64,000 nucleotides of DNA. Origin: Symsagittifera roscoffensis (taxonomy: Eukaryota; Xenacoelomorpha; Acoela; Convolutidae). The DNA lies in the NCBI RefSeq assembly GCF_963678635.1, contig NC_087069.1:15784660-15848659 (forward strand). Direction: 5' to 3'. Both the position numbers and the translations under genes were made by a program. The notes under the pieces are model-generated. The model was not told the origin of the DNA and did not search any database. It saw only the letters and a list, made by a program, of their open reading frames with translations. Shown piece after piece: positions 33,911 through 46,100 of the stretch (within the stretch, counting starts at the first letter, position 1; every line of letters starts with the position of its first letter).

Positions 33911-34354
33911 TTACCTTCTCATGGAGTGTGTTTCAGGAGAAAAATGCTTCTTCTTTATATGGATAGCGAGTTCTTCGTTGCTATATTTGTAAAAGTTACA
34001 ATTGGAACACTTTAAAACGCCACAGTGGTTACGATTTCTAGACACATCTTTACGCGTGTACTCTCTGCCACAATCAAGACATGCAACTCTTTCATTTCTA
34101 TTCAGTGACGGCATCTCAATAATTTTAGAAAGAGGTTGAGAAAAAAAGCGAGATTTAGAATGTCCCAAGTTTTTAGAAAAGAAGAGTTGAATAGCCTCAA
34201 AAAAGAATAAACGTAAACAAAAATAGTTATGTGAATTTCTTAACCAATTGTTTTTAAAGTGAAAGAAAATCAGTTTGGATCTGCTATTTAATCTAGCTGA
34301 AATGACAATTACCTTTTTAACTATGGAGTCTTCAAAAGTTTTGCTATCAACCAA
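33911..34354 (-). CDS. two-finger zinc-finger ORF, copy e
   Basis: Same predicted protein as 13895-14338, including both complete finger motifs (CLDC...HC and CSNC...H...H). It is present because of the 10-kb duplication. See copy d for the choice of start and limits of interpretation. Confidence 0.45.
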   Translation of the reverse strand: MVDSKTFEDSIVKKVIVISARLNSRSKLIFFHFKNNWLRNSHNYFCLRLFFFEAIQLFFSKNLGHSKSRFFSQPLSKIIEMPSLNRNERVACLDCGREYTRKDVSRNRNHCGVLKCSNCNFYKYSNEELAIHIKKKHFSPETHSMRR

Positions 34355-34576
34355 TTAGAATCGAGCACAACTTATAAGGAAACTCTTATCTTTTTTGATA
34401 TCAACCAATCAAAATTGAACTTCAAAAGTCATGGAAATTTCAAAAAACTTAAAGTTAACCAATCAGAATTTAGCTTTACTTCTCATGGACTTTTCAACAA
34501 CTTTGATATCAAACAATCGACCATTCCTTCACAGGTAATATTTGTGGTAATAACCAATCAGAATGAAGTATTCACG
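34346..34576. repeat. CCAAT-motif tandem array, copy e
   Basis: Copy 2 of the array at 14330-14560, with the same motif spacing. Confidence 0.6.
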
Positions 34577-35729
34577 GATTTTAAAATACTTTGTAGATCA
34601 GAACCAAACTATGTTTGTAAAACTTTCGAATCAATCAATTTTATTGAACTTTTTTCATTACATAGCTAACATATACAATTGACAAAAGAGTGAGAAAATT
34701 GAAGATTTATTGTCTGGTTTATATTTTTTTTTATACTGAAGTCAGACTTAGAAATTTCGATCTAAACTTTTTCGATTATTTCTGTTCCTAACCAGTGAAA
34801 AGATTAACCAAAAAAAATATTTTGTCATTTTTTTTCTGGTATGTTGTAATTTAAACAACTGGAAGTCTTTTAAGTTTGGATAATCGATTAAAAGATAAAC
34901 TAGATAAAGATTTTTGTTTCATAGGCTCATCCCTTGTTTTATTTGTTACTGACCAAACACTCAATCTGAGTTAACTCTTCTAAATAAAATCATCGTTGAT
35001 AATTTTGACAGTACTCTTCTTTTCTGAATTCTCCTTATCATGTTTTTAACAAAACTAATTAGTTTCTGTGCTTCTATACAAGTCAAAATTAATACATTCT
35101 CCCTCTTTGCCATCTGGCCTACCACTCTTGTAGTTTTAAATAGTATTTCATCCTTAAAATTTGATTAAAATTTTTTTCAGACATTGAAAACGCTGCTGAT
35201 AGAAACATAATTCTTACTGAAATAAGCAAAGAAATTTGAAAAAAATCAATTCATTTTACCATTTCAATTGTTTTGTAAAAAAAATCACCTCAAATTGTTT
35301 TTTCCTTATTTAGAGGCTAATTAATTTTAAGGAAATTCATGTAGCCAATCAAAACCTCAAATTAAGGCAAAACAAAATTGAAAACAACCAAAAAAATTCA
35401 GAAGTTCGAAAAATTTTGATAATGTTTTAAGCTAAATATAGATTTTGTTTGTAATTTTGTTCATTTAAGACAAATTTTTTAAGGGTTTTGATAAAAGCAG
35501 TAATTAAATAAATTTTTCTGTAATTTCTTAAACGAAAACTGGAAAATCAAGTGATTATGTCAGTTTTGATTAATTTTTATGTTTTATTTGACTTTTCCTC
35601 AGAGATCCTAGCTTGAAATGTGCACTTCAGAGACAAAAATACTTTTGAACCAACAGTATTTCTATTAACAAACACACAAAACATCACAAAGCATAATTGA
35701 GGTTCACAATTATCAACAAACATAAAGTC

Positions 35730-36219
35730 TCACAAAATTTGGGACGGTTCTTTGAATTCGTTCAAAACAGGGTTGACATAGGCAAAAAGTTTCATTGCTT
35801 CATTCATTTTTGCAGTGAATAGTCGAAACTGAACGTAAGGAGGTTTGTTAACCTTGAACTTCTTGATTGTGACACACACCGTGCTCATTTTCAATGTTGC
35901 TTTTTCATAAACTCTATTTCAGATATCGAGCTACTGATCCATAGTTGACTCTTAGCCATTTTGACTTCATATAAAGGTACGAGTCCAAGGTTTTCAACAT
36001 CGTGAATAACGTTATTCCGGATTGTCGATATTGCTTCTTCTTATTTTTCACTCAGATAGACTTGTTGGGTTTTTTCAAATTGTCTCAAATCCTAAACTGT
36101 TATTTGTTCAAAGCAAGGTTCAAAATAAAGTTTCCCCTTGTAGGATTTTTGGAATCAAACAAATCTCCCAATTCTTGTTTGTTTTTGTGAGAATCCAAAA
36201 TAATTGAGACAAGTGCCTC
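35730..36219 (-). pseudogene. broken gene in left arm, copy 2; intact 52-codon 3' end
   Basis: Duplicate of 15711-16200. The open 52-codon 3' end runs from 35888 to 35730 and is unchanged relative to copy 1. Confidence 0.4.
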
Positions 36220-37509
36220 TTCTTGAGTACATTTTTGAAGAGTAGGTTGATCAGATTAGGAGAATTGAGAAAAAATGGTTTTGAGATTAAATGAAAATGG
36301 AAGTAAGCAAAATGAGTCATCGCGATTTCCATTTATGGAAGTAGTAAGAAATATCGCATTCATTATTAACTCTACAACATAAATCCACAATTCACAGCAA
36401 AAATCATTCTTAGCAATGGCAGCTGCTATGTGTTAAGCACTCCCAGCTTTTATTCAGATTAGATTAAAAAATCGCTAATTATTTCTGTTTCCAACGAATT
36501 TTACGAAAAAAAGTAACCCCAGATTATTGTGTATCTACCCACCATTCTTTATGTTCTTTGGAGAATTGTAGGTTCCGTTTGCTTTCAATAGGAATATGTT
36601 TTAGCCAAACTTTGGACAGATTAGACAAAAAAGTTTGCATATATCAAGAAATTGACTGTCTTTACACTTTGTTCAAACACAAATTCCATTCAAATTTTGT
36701 TACGTCAAGCAAGGAAACGGATAAATTGGAAAAAATTGAGAGACATTATCTAAGCTTTTTTAAAAAAAACTTGCTTCGAGACAAACTCATGTTTCAGCGT
36801 TTCTGGACATATTTCAGAATGTTCAAAATTCACAATATGAATAAGATTTGTTAAAGATTATTGATTGTTTTATTGATGGTTAAGGATTTGGAATTAGTGA
36901 TCTTGTCAATTTTTTAATCATAAAATTAAAAAATTTTGATAATCGATCTATTTTCTCTCATATGCTTACGAAAAATTCAAAAAAGTTTAAAAAGAAATAA
37001 AACACCGTTACTAAGGAGTATGCGAAAATATTTTCAATTTTGTAAGCAAGATGTAATGTTTCTTCTGATTTTCAAGAAGCTGCAGAAACGTTTCAAGTTT
37101 TTTAAAAAGTCGCAAAAAGTGTTTCAAATGTTTTAACAAGATGCGAAGGAAGTTTCACTTTCTTTTGACGCGAAAAGTGTTTCATTTTTGTGACATTATG
37201 TAAAAAGTGTATCGTTTTTCTCCTACAAAATACAAAAGGTGTGTCAGTTTTTCTACAAGTTGCGAAAAGTGTTTGAGTTTTTTTGACAAGATACAAAAAC
37301 AATCAGATTTTCTAACTTGCGTACAATTTTTTTAAGCGTTTTTCTTAATATGTGTGCGAGTTCGGAGCGCTAAATAAGGTTGTTTCCTAATTGATTTTCA
37401 TTGACTTACCCTGAACTTCTCATCTATTCTCATAATTAAAACGAAATTGAAAATTAAATAATTACAAAGAACGAAGTTAATACCGAACAACAATTATTTA
37501 CAAAAATAA

Positions 37510-38000
37510 TTAATCAAAGGGTTGTCGAGCAGCAGAAGAGTTCTGGGGTTTCTCTACAGAACGCAGAACTGGACGAGGTTCCATCGCTGGTGCTTGTTGT
37601 GGAGCTGGAGGCGTCATTGTTTCTGACAAAAACTCATCTTCATCTATTGTGATGGAGTTTCCGGCTGACCCCATGTCCTCCTCCCCATGTCCTCGACTGG
37701 TTGAGCAACATATATAGAGTTAGGAGTGTCGGAGTAGTTCATTCCCACGAGCTCAGCCACTTACTCCATCGTTTCCATTTCTCCAAGTTGGTTCACTGTC
37801 ATGGGTACTTGTATCTGATGTTGATCAATGAAATCCCTGCGCATCACCTCTACCATGTGCCATACTTGGATTGGGATGTCCGTTCGTGCCAGAAAAACTC
37901 CAGAGACTGTTTCTCGCACTTGAACTTGTGCTAGATCAGGCGAAAAATCTACAAAGTACTTGAGGTTGCTGTTTTGCACCGACAAGGTCATTTTGAGCAA
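37510..38000 (-). pseudogene. left-arm gene remnant, copy 2
   Basis: Same as 17491-17981, with the identical 79-codon open part and the same premature TAA. Confidence 0.5.
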
Positions 38001-38618
38001 TAAGTCGAGGAAAAGAGTAAAAAAAAGATTGATTTAGACCTGAGAGAGGATGTAGCTGACGATATATAAGTTGAAAATAAATGATTTAGTGCTGAGAGAG
38101 GAGGTAGTTGACGGTAGTTCAGTTGAAAAAAAAAATGATTTTTAGCTAGGAGTGAGGGGTACCTTAAACTCGAATGTGTTGTTTTAATCAATCAGGATTG
38201 ATTTTCCTTATTTGGATTGTAGTCGTGTTAGATACTTTTTGTGATCGGAATGATAAATTTTTGTGAAAACTTTTTGTGATTCGAAATGTCAATATGTAAT
38301 AAGTATCTAAAATGGAACTTTGTTTCCGATTGGGAACGACTTTTATATAAGAATTCTATAAATGAAAGCTGAAATCTGATTGGATACGACTTCAATCCAA
38401 ATAAGGAAAATCAGTTCTGATTGGCTAAACCCACTTTCGAGTTAAAGGTACCCAACTTTCCTAACTAAAATCAATTCATTTTCATCTAAACTACCGTCAA
38501 CTACCTTCTTTCTTTGCATTATATATCATTTCTTTTCAATTTATATAATGTCAGCTATATCCTCTATCAGCTCTAAATCTTTCTTGTTTTTACTCTTCTC
38601 CTCAACCTATTGGTCAAA

Positions 38619-39128
38619 ATGATCTTCTCAGTGCAAAACAGCAACCTGATGTACTCTGTAGAAATTTCACCTGATCTAGTAAAAATTCGAGTGCAGGAAA
38701 TAGTCTCTGTAGTTTTTCTGGCACGAATGGACATTCCAATCCAAGTCTGGCACATGGTGGAAGCGATGTGCAGGGATTTCAATTAACATCATTTGATTCA
38801 AGTACCCATGACAGAGAACCAACTTGGAGAAATGATAATGATGGAGCGAGTGGCTGAGCTGTTGGGAATGAACGACACCGACATTCCTGGCTGTAGATAT
38901 TTGGCTCAAAGAGTCGACAACTTCCTCTTTCCTTGAGAGGAGGAGTTGGGATCAGCCGAAAACCGAATCACAATAGACGAAGATGAGGATTTCTCAGAAA
39001 CAATGATGCCTCCAGCTCGACAACAACCACCAGCGATGGAACTTCTTCCAGCTCTGTGTTCTATAGAGAACCTCAAGAACTCTTCTGCTGCTCGACAGCT
39101 CTTTTATTTTATGTTTTTTTGTAAATAA
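38619..39128 (+). pseudogene. right-arm gene remnant, copy 2
   Basis: Same as 18599-19108, with the same two in-frame stops. The decay therefore predates the 10-kb duplication. Confidence 0.55.
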
Positions 39129-40390
39129 TTGTTGTTTGGTATTAACTTCGTTCTTTGTAATAAGTTAATTTCTTAAATTTCACTTTAATTATGAGAATAG
39201 ATGAGAGGTTCAGGGTAAGTCAATGAAAAACAAATAGAATGCAACCTAATTTAGCGCTCCGAACTCGCACACATGTGAGGAAACTTGTATATATTTTGCA
39301 ATACACATAATAGGAAAACACAAGAAAACTTGCACACAAGTATGAAATACCGGATGGTTTTTGTATCTTGTCAAAAAAACTCAAACATTTGTCGCACTTG
39401 ATAAACTTGGAACACTTTTCACATAATGTCACAAAAATTGAAACATTTTTCTAGTTTTGTCGAAAGAAGTGAAACAAATTTTAGAAAATTAATAAAAAAC
39501 AAGAAACGTTATTTTGCTGCTTCTTGAAAATCAGAAGAAACCTTACATCTTATTTACAAGTTTGTAAAGATTTTCGCAAATTCCTCAGTAATAGTATATA
39601 TTTTTTTTCTTTTTAAAATTTTTTGATTATTTTGTAAGCATTTGAGAGCAAATAGATGGATATTCAAAAACCTTTCAATTTTTTTTTGACATGATCACTA
39701 ATTACAAATCCATAACCATCAATAAAACAATCAACAAGTTTCGACAAATTGCGTGCATATTTTGATTTTTGAATATTTTCAATTCTACCCACTAGAAACG
39801 CTGAACCATGAAATTGTGTGGAAGCAAGTTTTTGATTAGAACTTAGATAATGCCTCTTGAATTTTTTTCTGATTTAGTCGTTTCTTCGCAATACTAGGTA
39901 TCTTTTGGGCTCCTTACCATCGTAAATTATGTTGTACTGCTCAGCCAAGCGGATTGAATACTTCTCCTCTTGGTGTAACAATACTTGAATGGAATCTGTG
40001 TTTGAAAAAAGTGTAAAGACAGTCAATTTCTTGATGTATCTAAACATATTTATCTAATCTCTGCAAAATTTGGCTAACAGATGTTCTTTTTAAAAGCGAA
40101 TGCTTTACAAGTCTCCAAAGATTATAAAGATTTGTGGGTACATACACAATTGTGTATACATACATAAAAAGCAATTTTTTACCGTAATCTGAATAAGAGC
40201 TGAGAAGAGTTTGACACATAGCAGCTGCCATTAAGATGAATGATTTTTGCTGAGAATTCATAAAAAAATTCCAAATTTGATACTACTTCCATATATGGAA
40301 ATCGCAATGACTCGAATTGTTTACTTCCATTTTCAATTAATGTCAAAGTAATTTCTCTCAATTCCCATCTGATCAGTTTGCTCTTCGAAA

Positions 40391-40736
40391 ATGTACTCAA
40401 GAAAAGACACTAGTCCTAATCATAATGAATTATCAAACAATCAAACAAAAAGTGGGAGATTTGTTTGGTTCAAAAAATCTTTCAAGGGGAAAATTTATTT
40501 TGAATCGTGCTTTCGACTACTAAAAGTTAATGATTGGGGACAATTTGAAAAGTTCCAACAAGTCTATCTTAGTGAAAAAGAAAGAGAAGCAATATAGACA
40601 ACCTGGAATACCGTTATTCACAATGCTGAAAACCGTGGACTCGTACCCATATATGAAGCGAAATCTGGCAAAGAATAAACTATGGGGCTCGACATCTGTA
40701 ATAGAGTTTATGAATTAGCAACATACAACATGAGGT
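40391..40736 (+). pseudogene. right-arm homologue of the 15711-16200 gene remnant
   Basis: Frame beginning MYSRKDTSPNHNE with GRFVWFKKSFKGK, YFESCF and QFEKFQQVYLSEK. It is interrupted by TAG after EREAI and by TAA after AKSGKE, and ends ELATYNMR then TGA. The left-arm homologue continues ~50 residues further where this one stops. The frame is shared with the opposite arm; function unknown. Confidence 0.4.
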
Positions 40737-40859
40737 GATTGTTATTACAAAATAAATAAAAATGGTACAATAGTTTGAGCTATTTCAATTTTCTTTGCTT
40801 TTTTAAAAGAAATTTGTTTCAATCAAAAGAATTTCAATACCTGAAATAGACGTTCATCA

Positions 40860-41090
40860 AAATGTAAGGTTGAACTAATATATAAAAATACAAGAGTGGT
40901 GGACAGATTACGAAGATGGAGATTGTATTAGTTTTGACTTGGATAGAAACGCACAAAATTCAATAAATTTGTTAAAAATATGGAGAGGAGATTTCAGAAA
41001 AGAAGAGTGCTGTCAAGTTTATCAACAATGTTTTTATTTAGAAGAATTCATTCAGATTGAGTGGTCGATCAGTAGAAAAGAAAACAAGTG
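40860..41090 (+). pseudogene. CQIYQQ-type ORF remnant on plus strand
   Basis: A plus-strand frame reads WWTDYEDGDCISFDLDRN and then FRKEECCQVYQQCFYLEEF and IQIEWSISRKENK before TGA/TAA. It is homologous to the minus-strand ORFs at 3585 and 5869 and extends their N-terminal side, suggesting a larger ancestral gene. No recognised domain. Confidence 0.35.
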
Positions 41091-41107
41091 AAGTGCCCCT
41101 TAAATTT

Positions 41108-41561
41108 AATTTCTTAAATTTCACTTTAATTATGAGAATAGATGAGAGGTTCAGGGTAAGTCAATGAAAAACAAATAGAATGCAACCTAATTTAGCGCTC
41201 CGAACTCGCACACATGTGAGGAAACTTGTATATATTTTGCAATACACATAATAGGAAAACACAAGAAAACTTGCACACAAGTATGAAATACCGGATGGTT
41301 TTTGTATCTTGTCAAAAAAACTCAAACATTTGTCGCACTTGATAAACTTGGAACACGTTTCACATAATGTCACAAAAATTGAAACATTTTTCTAGTTTTG
41401 TCGAAAGAAGTGAAACAAATTTTGGAAAATTAATAAAAAACAAGAAACGTTATTTTGCTGCTTCTTGAAAATCAGAAGAAACATTACATCTTATTTACAA
41501 GTTTGTAAAGATTTTCGCAAATTCCTCAGTAATAGTATATATTTTTTTTCTTTTTAAAATT
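41108..41561. repeat. third, partial copy of the inverted-repeat right arm
   Basis: Matches 19147-19600 and 39167-39620 with a few substitutions (aacacgtttcac for aacacttttcac, ttttggaaaat for ttttagaaaat). It is cut off at 41561 by the giant Gypsy LTR. The left edge shares ttaatttctt with the source. Confidence 0.85.
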
Positions 41562-41843
41562 TGTAACATTCGCCCAAATACCACACAGCGACGGAGCGTA
41601 GAAAAAGTACCTATTGACGACTGGCAGGCGCCAGTTACCTTAATTCTACTCGTTTTTCACCGTCTCGACCTTGCCAGTTGATTTTCTGGTCTGTCTAGGG
41701 CAAAGTAAAAAGTTACTATTTTTAGGCCATCAGTCAAACGACTTTTGATCAGCTTTCGTTTACATGCGAACACAACCACATAGCTGAGTCTCGGATCCTC
41801 AGACTACGTGATTGTCATTAAAAACACGGCTCGAACAACCTAT

Positions 41844-41850
41844 CTTTATA
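41844..41850 (-). promoter_or_regulatory. candidate LTR TATA box
   Basis: The minus strand reads TATAAAG, about 285 bp from the sense 3' edge of the LTR. This would give a ~1.3-kb U3 and a short R-U5. Position and sequence are plausible; there is no other support. Confidence 0.35.
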
Positions 41851-42448
41851 TGTTTTTGTGTGACAGTTCTATATTAAATCCATTGGAGATGGATTGACCC
41901 TTTCCTTTCTCTATCTACTCATGCTCTGAAATATCAAATAATATCGGTGTTTAATTAAGATCTAGGACATTACAGCAACTGTTATAGCTAGTTTACCCAG
42001 TCCCTTCACATATAACAGTCTCTGGGGGACCAAGCCTCCGCTCCCGTGATTTTCTTGAGATAACACTCTTATCTCCTATATTTCGTGTCCCGGGAGGGTT
42101 CCGTGGTATTTCTCTTCCCCCCACTGAAGCCTCCGTCTCCACAAATATCCGTCACTAAGGTCCTTCTCGTGTGTTATTGCCACGATAAGAGGCTCCGTAA
42201 TTTTCCTGTCTCGGATACAACTGTTCGTCACAAATTCTATCGTTGTTCTGATTTTTTCTATTTTATTCAAAATGGCCGTCTTTTTTCTATTTCTCAGAAA
42301 TGTTCTCCTTCAAATCGAAATTTTAAAAATAAAAATTCCAGAACATTCTGACCCTCCGTCGCAACACTTTTCTGTTCATAAGGCCTTTCGTCACTCTTTT
42401 TTATGTCGCGGGAAGGTTGTGCTGTGTCATCCGGCAGAATGGCACATA

Positions 42449-42484
42449 CTCCCCGGACAAGTTTCCATCAATGTCCCTATTGAT
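42449..42484 (-). ncRNA. LTR copy of GGACA motif plus GGGA-loop hairpin
   Basis: In sense orientation it has ATCAATA, loop GGGA, CATTGAT (42484-42467), followed by the GTCCGGGGAGT motif (to 42449). The same arrangement lies in gag-pol at 53126-53164. Two base pairs are exchanged compensatorily between copies. Confidence 0.45.
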
Positions 42485-43156
42485 CGCACAACACCGGGTT
42501 ATCGTCAAGTAGGTATCCAGTTTTCTGTAACCAATCTTACAAATCGCATAAGAAAATGAAATTTATCTACTCCACCTCAACTCACTACGTGTTCACAAAT
42601 GGCATCGTACTACATCTCACTGCCTTTCAACATTTTCACAAAATTTGCACCATGAGGAGTGTCCTAGATAAAATTTCTTTTCTGACTATTTACGTCATCT
42701 TGCCATAAAACTTCCTTTCGCTTCTGATTAAAAAGTGGGACGTGGCACGGCCACGCACCCGTTAAAATTAACTTAACTTCACTCACCAAGTATAATTAGT
42801 CATTTATGCGGTCCTTTCAATATTAAAACTAAGAAACTCTGTGGCTAGGAAAGTTATTGAGTTACCCACCCTTCTCGAGCGAGTTTACTCAAACTTACCA
42901 TGTCGCCACACAGTGAATTTGTGTCTTACACAGGTTAAAAACTTCAGTCGTGAATAAATAGGTAAATATACTCACCTATGTTCCTTCTATACATACATAG
43001 ATAGTAATAACTAAAATCAACAATTTCAACAATTTTAACAATTGCAACATTTTCAAAGTTTGGTCTGACCAAACTAAGTCAAAACAAAAAGTTTAACAAG
43101 TTCAATAATCAAAACTTGGTTGATTTGTTCAAGTTTTTACACACAAAGACAATCAA

Positions 43157-43186
43157 GTTTTTCCTCCTTCTCTTCTCTTCCTCTGT
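43157..43186 (-). promoter_or_regulatory. polypurine tract
   Basis: The sense strand is a run of about 29 bases that is almost entirely purine (GAGGAAGAGAAGAGAAGGAGG and flanks). It sits between the stop codon of the 2955-aa ORF (43194-43192) and the LTR, where plus-strand priming occurs in LTR retroelements. Only ~36 bp separate the stop codon and the LTR. Confidence 0.75.
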
Positions 43187-43191
43187 CATCT

Positions 43192-46100
43192 TCATTCCAT
43201 CATTTCTCCATCCTGATGTTCAGCGTCACTGTCTTCCAGGACTTTCTCTAACATGTCCAGAGAGTTGCGGGCCGTGCCCCAACCCTCCTGTTCCAACAGC
43301 CTCGGTTTGCAACAAGGTAGCAAGTCCACATTCACCTTCTGCTCCCGGTTCCTGCAAAAGCTGTTATGAAGACATAGGCTCACGTTTCGTTCTAGGTCAG
43401 CTCTTAAGACCTCTTTCTTTTCATTTTCAGTAACACAAGGCGCTCCAGCTACTCGCTTCACCGCCGTGGTGACCGCGTTTCTATGCGTCAGGAAAGCTCT
43501 CTTATAGGCTCCTGGTCCTATGTCTAGCTGGAAAGATTGATAGGCTTCCGTGTTCCTTGACATGTGACGCTTCGCGCGTTCATACATCCAAGATGTCATC
43601 ACTGCACGGAACCAAGGCATCAATCTTTGCCTTGACCATATTCTTTCGATGGCTTTAGGTATTCTCAGAACCTTGCAGGTGGTTCTGAAAAGATCCAATT
43701 CACTACTCATTTTCACGTTGCTCAGCTGTTCAGGAGTCGGCACGGCCGTCTCCTGCTCATTTGTGTCCGCATAAGCCTCCAACCATCTCACTGCTAGCAT
43801 GGCGCTAACCACCACGATTGACACTGGTTGATTCTGATCGGGCAACCCCGTGGAGTACAACTCCTCCACGTCCCAAATTAGGATCAGATTCCCACGTTTG
43901 GGGTACCACAACGTCTGCGCTAAGCAGTGGCAAGGATACTCCCCATGGGTTCTCACTATGTTCCTTCGGGTCCGATACCCTGAGGCTCCCAGCAACGGTT
44001 CCACTTCCATCAGGATTCTATGTAGATCGTCTTTCTCTTCTATGGTGGGGAATTCAGTGGGTAACGCTCCACTCGCTTTCTGCTTCTGGAACTCACTCAC
44101 GTTGCCTTCGTTCAGTATCATGAACTCTTCACCCACAACGTCTTGCAACTCGCCTTCGGATCTCTTCGGGACTGCCCGAAAGATCTTTGCCAACAAGTCA
44201 TATGACCTCTCTGACATTCTGGCCAACCTCACGCACTTTGGCACAGAGAAAAGTTGGTCAACCAACACCTGTTGCGTCCTCGCATCCATCACCACCATGT
44301 GCGTAGGATACTTGCTATTACAGTATGGCGCGGAGCTTGAACCCACCATATATTTTGAACCAGTAGGTCTGTGATAGGCTTCACTATCCTTCAGATTCAT
44401 TTCATTCTCTAGGGCTTCTCGCCAGCCTCCAATCTTTTGCTCTGTCTGTAATGCTCCAGGGAATATCTCCACGCTGAGGGACGTCACTAGCTCATGGGCA
44501 CGCTCCAAGCGCTCGAGCGATTCTATCGAACTCGTCATGCTGTAAAATCCCAAGGCTGTGATCAGGTTTACGTCCGTCACCCCATGGCAGTCTGCGACCA
44601 ATTCCATGGCACTCTTATCTGACATGCTTAATCTTCCATACAATCGTGCCAGTTGTCGATGCTGCTCGCTCAGCGTAATCAGGCAGTGTCCCACGTTACA
44701 AACATGTCCTTCCATCCCACTGTGTTGAGCCAAGCATGTGCCTTGCTTCAACCAATTACTCGATGTACCTTCCTCGGACAGCTCCGTGGACGGGTTGCTC
44801 TTCTTCTTCGTCAATCTCATGCTCAGCAGGTGATGTATCATGGCCAGATCATGAAAACTCGCATCATCATCCCTTTCCAACATGACATCCGCGGTCATGT
44901 CCCAGATTAAGCCTGCGTTAGGATGGGGACACCAGGAAGGCTTCATGAGTTCCCACATCACTACTAGACTGGTTTTCAAGGGACCGTCCCAAGAACCACA
45001 ATCAAAACTCACTTGCCCTTTTAGCTCGGGGATCGAGGGTTCGACTACTCGTTCTTCCAAAATAATTCCCAGCTTGGGTTGTTCCACCATCAGCATTCCG
45101 ATCTCCTTAATTCGTTCAACCCAGAAGTTGAGCACTGTGACTTGCTCGTAGTCGAAGTATGCTTCCCTGGCTTCTTCGTTCACGAAGGGATTATACGCCA
45201 TCCCTGGTATGCCAGACACGTATTGGAACGACTTCAGTCTCCCTAGTGTTGCAAACTCTTTTTGTCCTCTGACCGCTTCAATCAAGTCTCGACTCACTTT
45301 CAATTCTTTGTTGGAGTATCTTCTCACTTCTTCCAACTTGCGATAGCTTTCCATATCATTCGACTCCTTGCTTGGCACGGTCAATGGCATGTCCTGATAT
45401 AGCTCTAGGAGAGCCCTAAGGAAGTTCCTTTCGCAATCAACTCCCTTTTGCCGAATGATCTTTACACATTCTCCCAACACAGGAGTGGGGATGCGATCCA
45501 CCACAAACCTGACAAAGCAAAGGGCATCCTTCCGCTTAGCCCATGCTATCGCTGAATCGTCTTTTGAGATCAATGTTCGTAAAGCTTCCATCAATTCTAG
45601 CTCCTGTTCTCGTGATTTCGAGTCGTTACTGGCTTCATACTCCGCCTTTTTGATGCCCATCAAGCACCAAGCCAGTCGTACTTGCAGATCAGTTCTCACG
45701 CAAGGATGAGCCAGGTATGCTGCTACAGTCGCAGGTGCATTCATCGTCTCATCGAAGTATTTCTGGAGGGCCGCCCTCCAAGAAATCTCTAGCAATTTTT
45801 CCAATCCAATTTCGTTCGCTTCTGATGACATTACTGTCCCATACTCTTTTCGATGGAAGTTAGAGTTCTCCGTAAGCCCCTTCAAATATTCTTGCATGGC
45901 TCGCTTTTCGCTCCAAGCCATCAGGTGCCCTCTCGCGGAGTTCCTCGCTTTCAACATTTCCACATAACCCCCTGCCGGATCTCCCATGTGGACCGATTCC
46001 GGCACAGTTATTCGACTGTACTCGACCACGTCGAGTTGTCCTTCCAGTTTCAACTTGGCCATGTTGATTCGCGAGGGCCTGTAATCTTCAAGTCCTCCAG

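Larger units (their letters stand above)
30699..40446. repeat. 10-kb tandem duplication, copy 2 (right of BEL insertion)
   Basis: Resumes at tttttggaaaaatttgc, matching 10689, and follows copy 1 at an offset near 20,017-20,020 up to the AAAC at 40443-40446. Observed differences are scattered: for example ggaatcaaacaaatctcc against ggaatcaaaaaaatctcc (36160/16141), and acgatatataag against acggtatataag (38060/18040). Confidence 0.95.
35879..40735. repeat. large inverted repeat, copy 2 (complete)
   Basis: Diverged palindrome centred near 38305 with ~2.4-kb arms. The right arm runs past the duplication edge. For example, 40540-40735 (gtctatcttagtgaaaaag to gagtttatgaa) is the complement of 35895-36080. 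This fuller copy shows the ancestral extent of the structure. The two arms show many substitutions and indels. Confidence 0.85.
41562..43155 (-). repeat. probable 3' LTR of giant Gypsy element (~1.6 kb)
   Basis: The outer edge TG at 41562 is firm from the interrupted repeat. The inner edge is placed at CA (43154-43155) because a long polypurine tract in sense direction abuts it. TG...CA ends fit LTRs. The second LTR needed to prove the boundary is outside the window. Confidence 0.6.

Noticed and set aside
41562..43155. Search for the matching 5' LTR within 62061-64000
   Set aside because: Several distinctive pieces of the 3' LTR were looked for by eye and none occurs there, so the 5' LTR is taken to lie outside the window.
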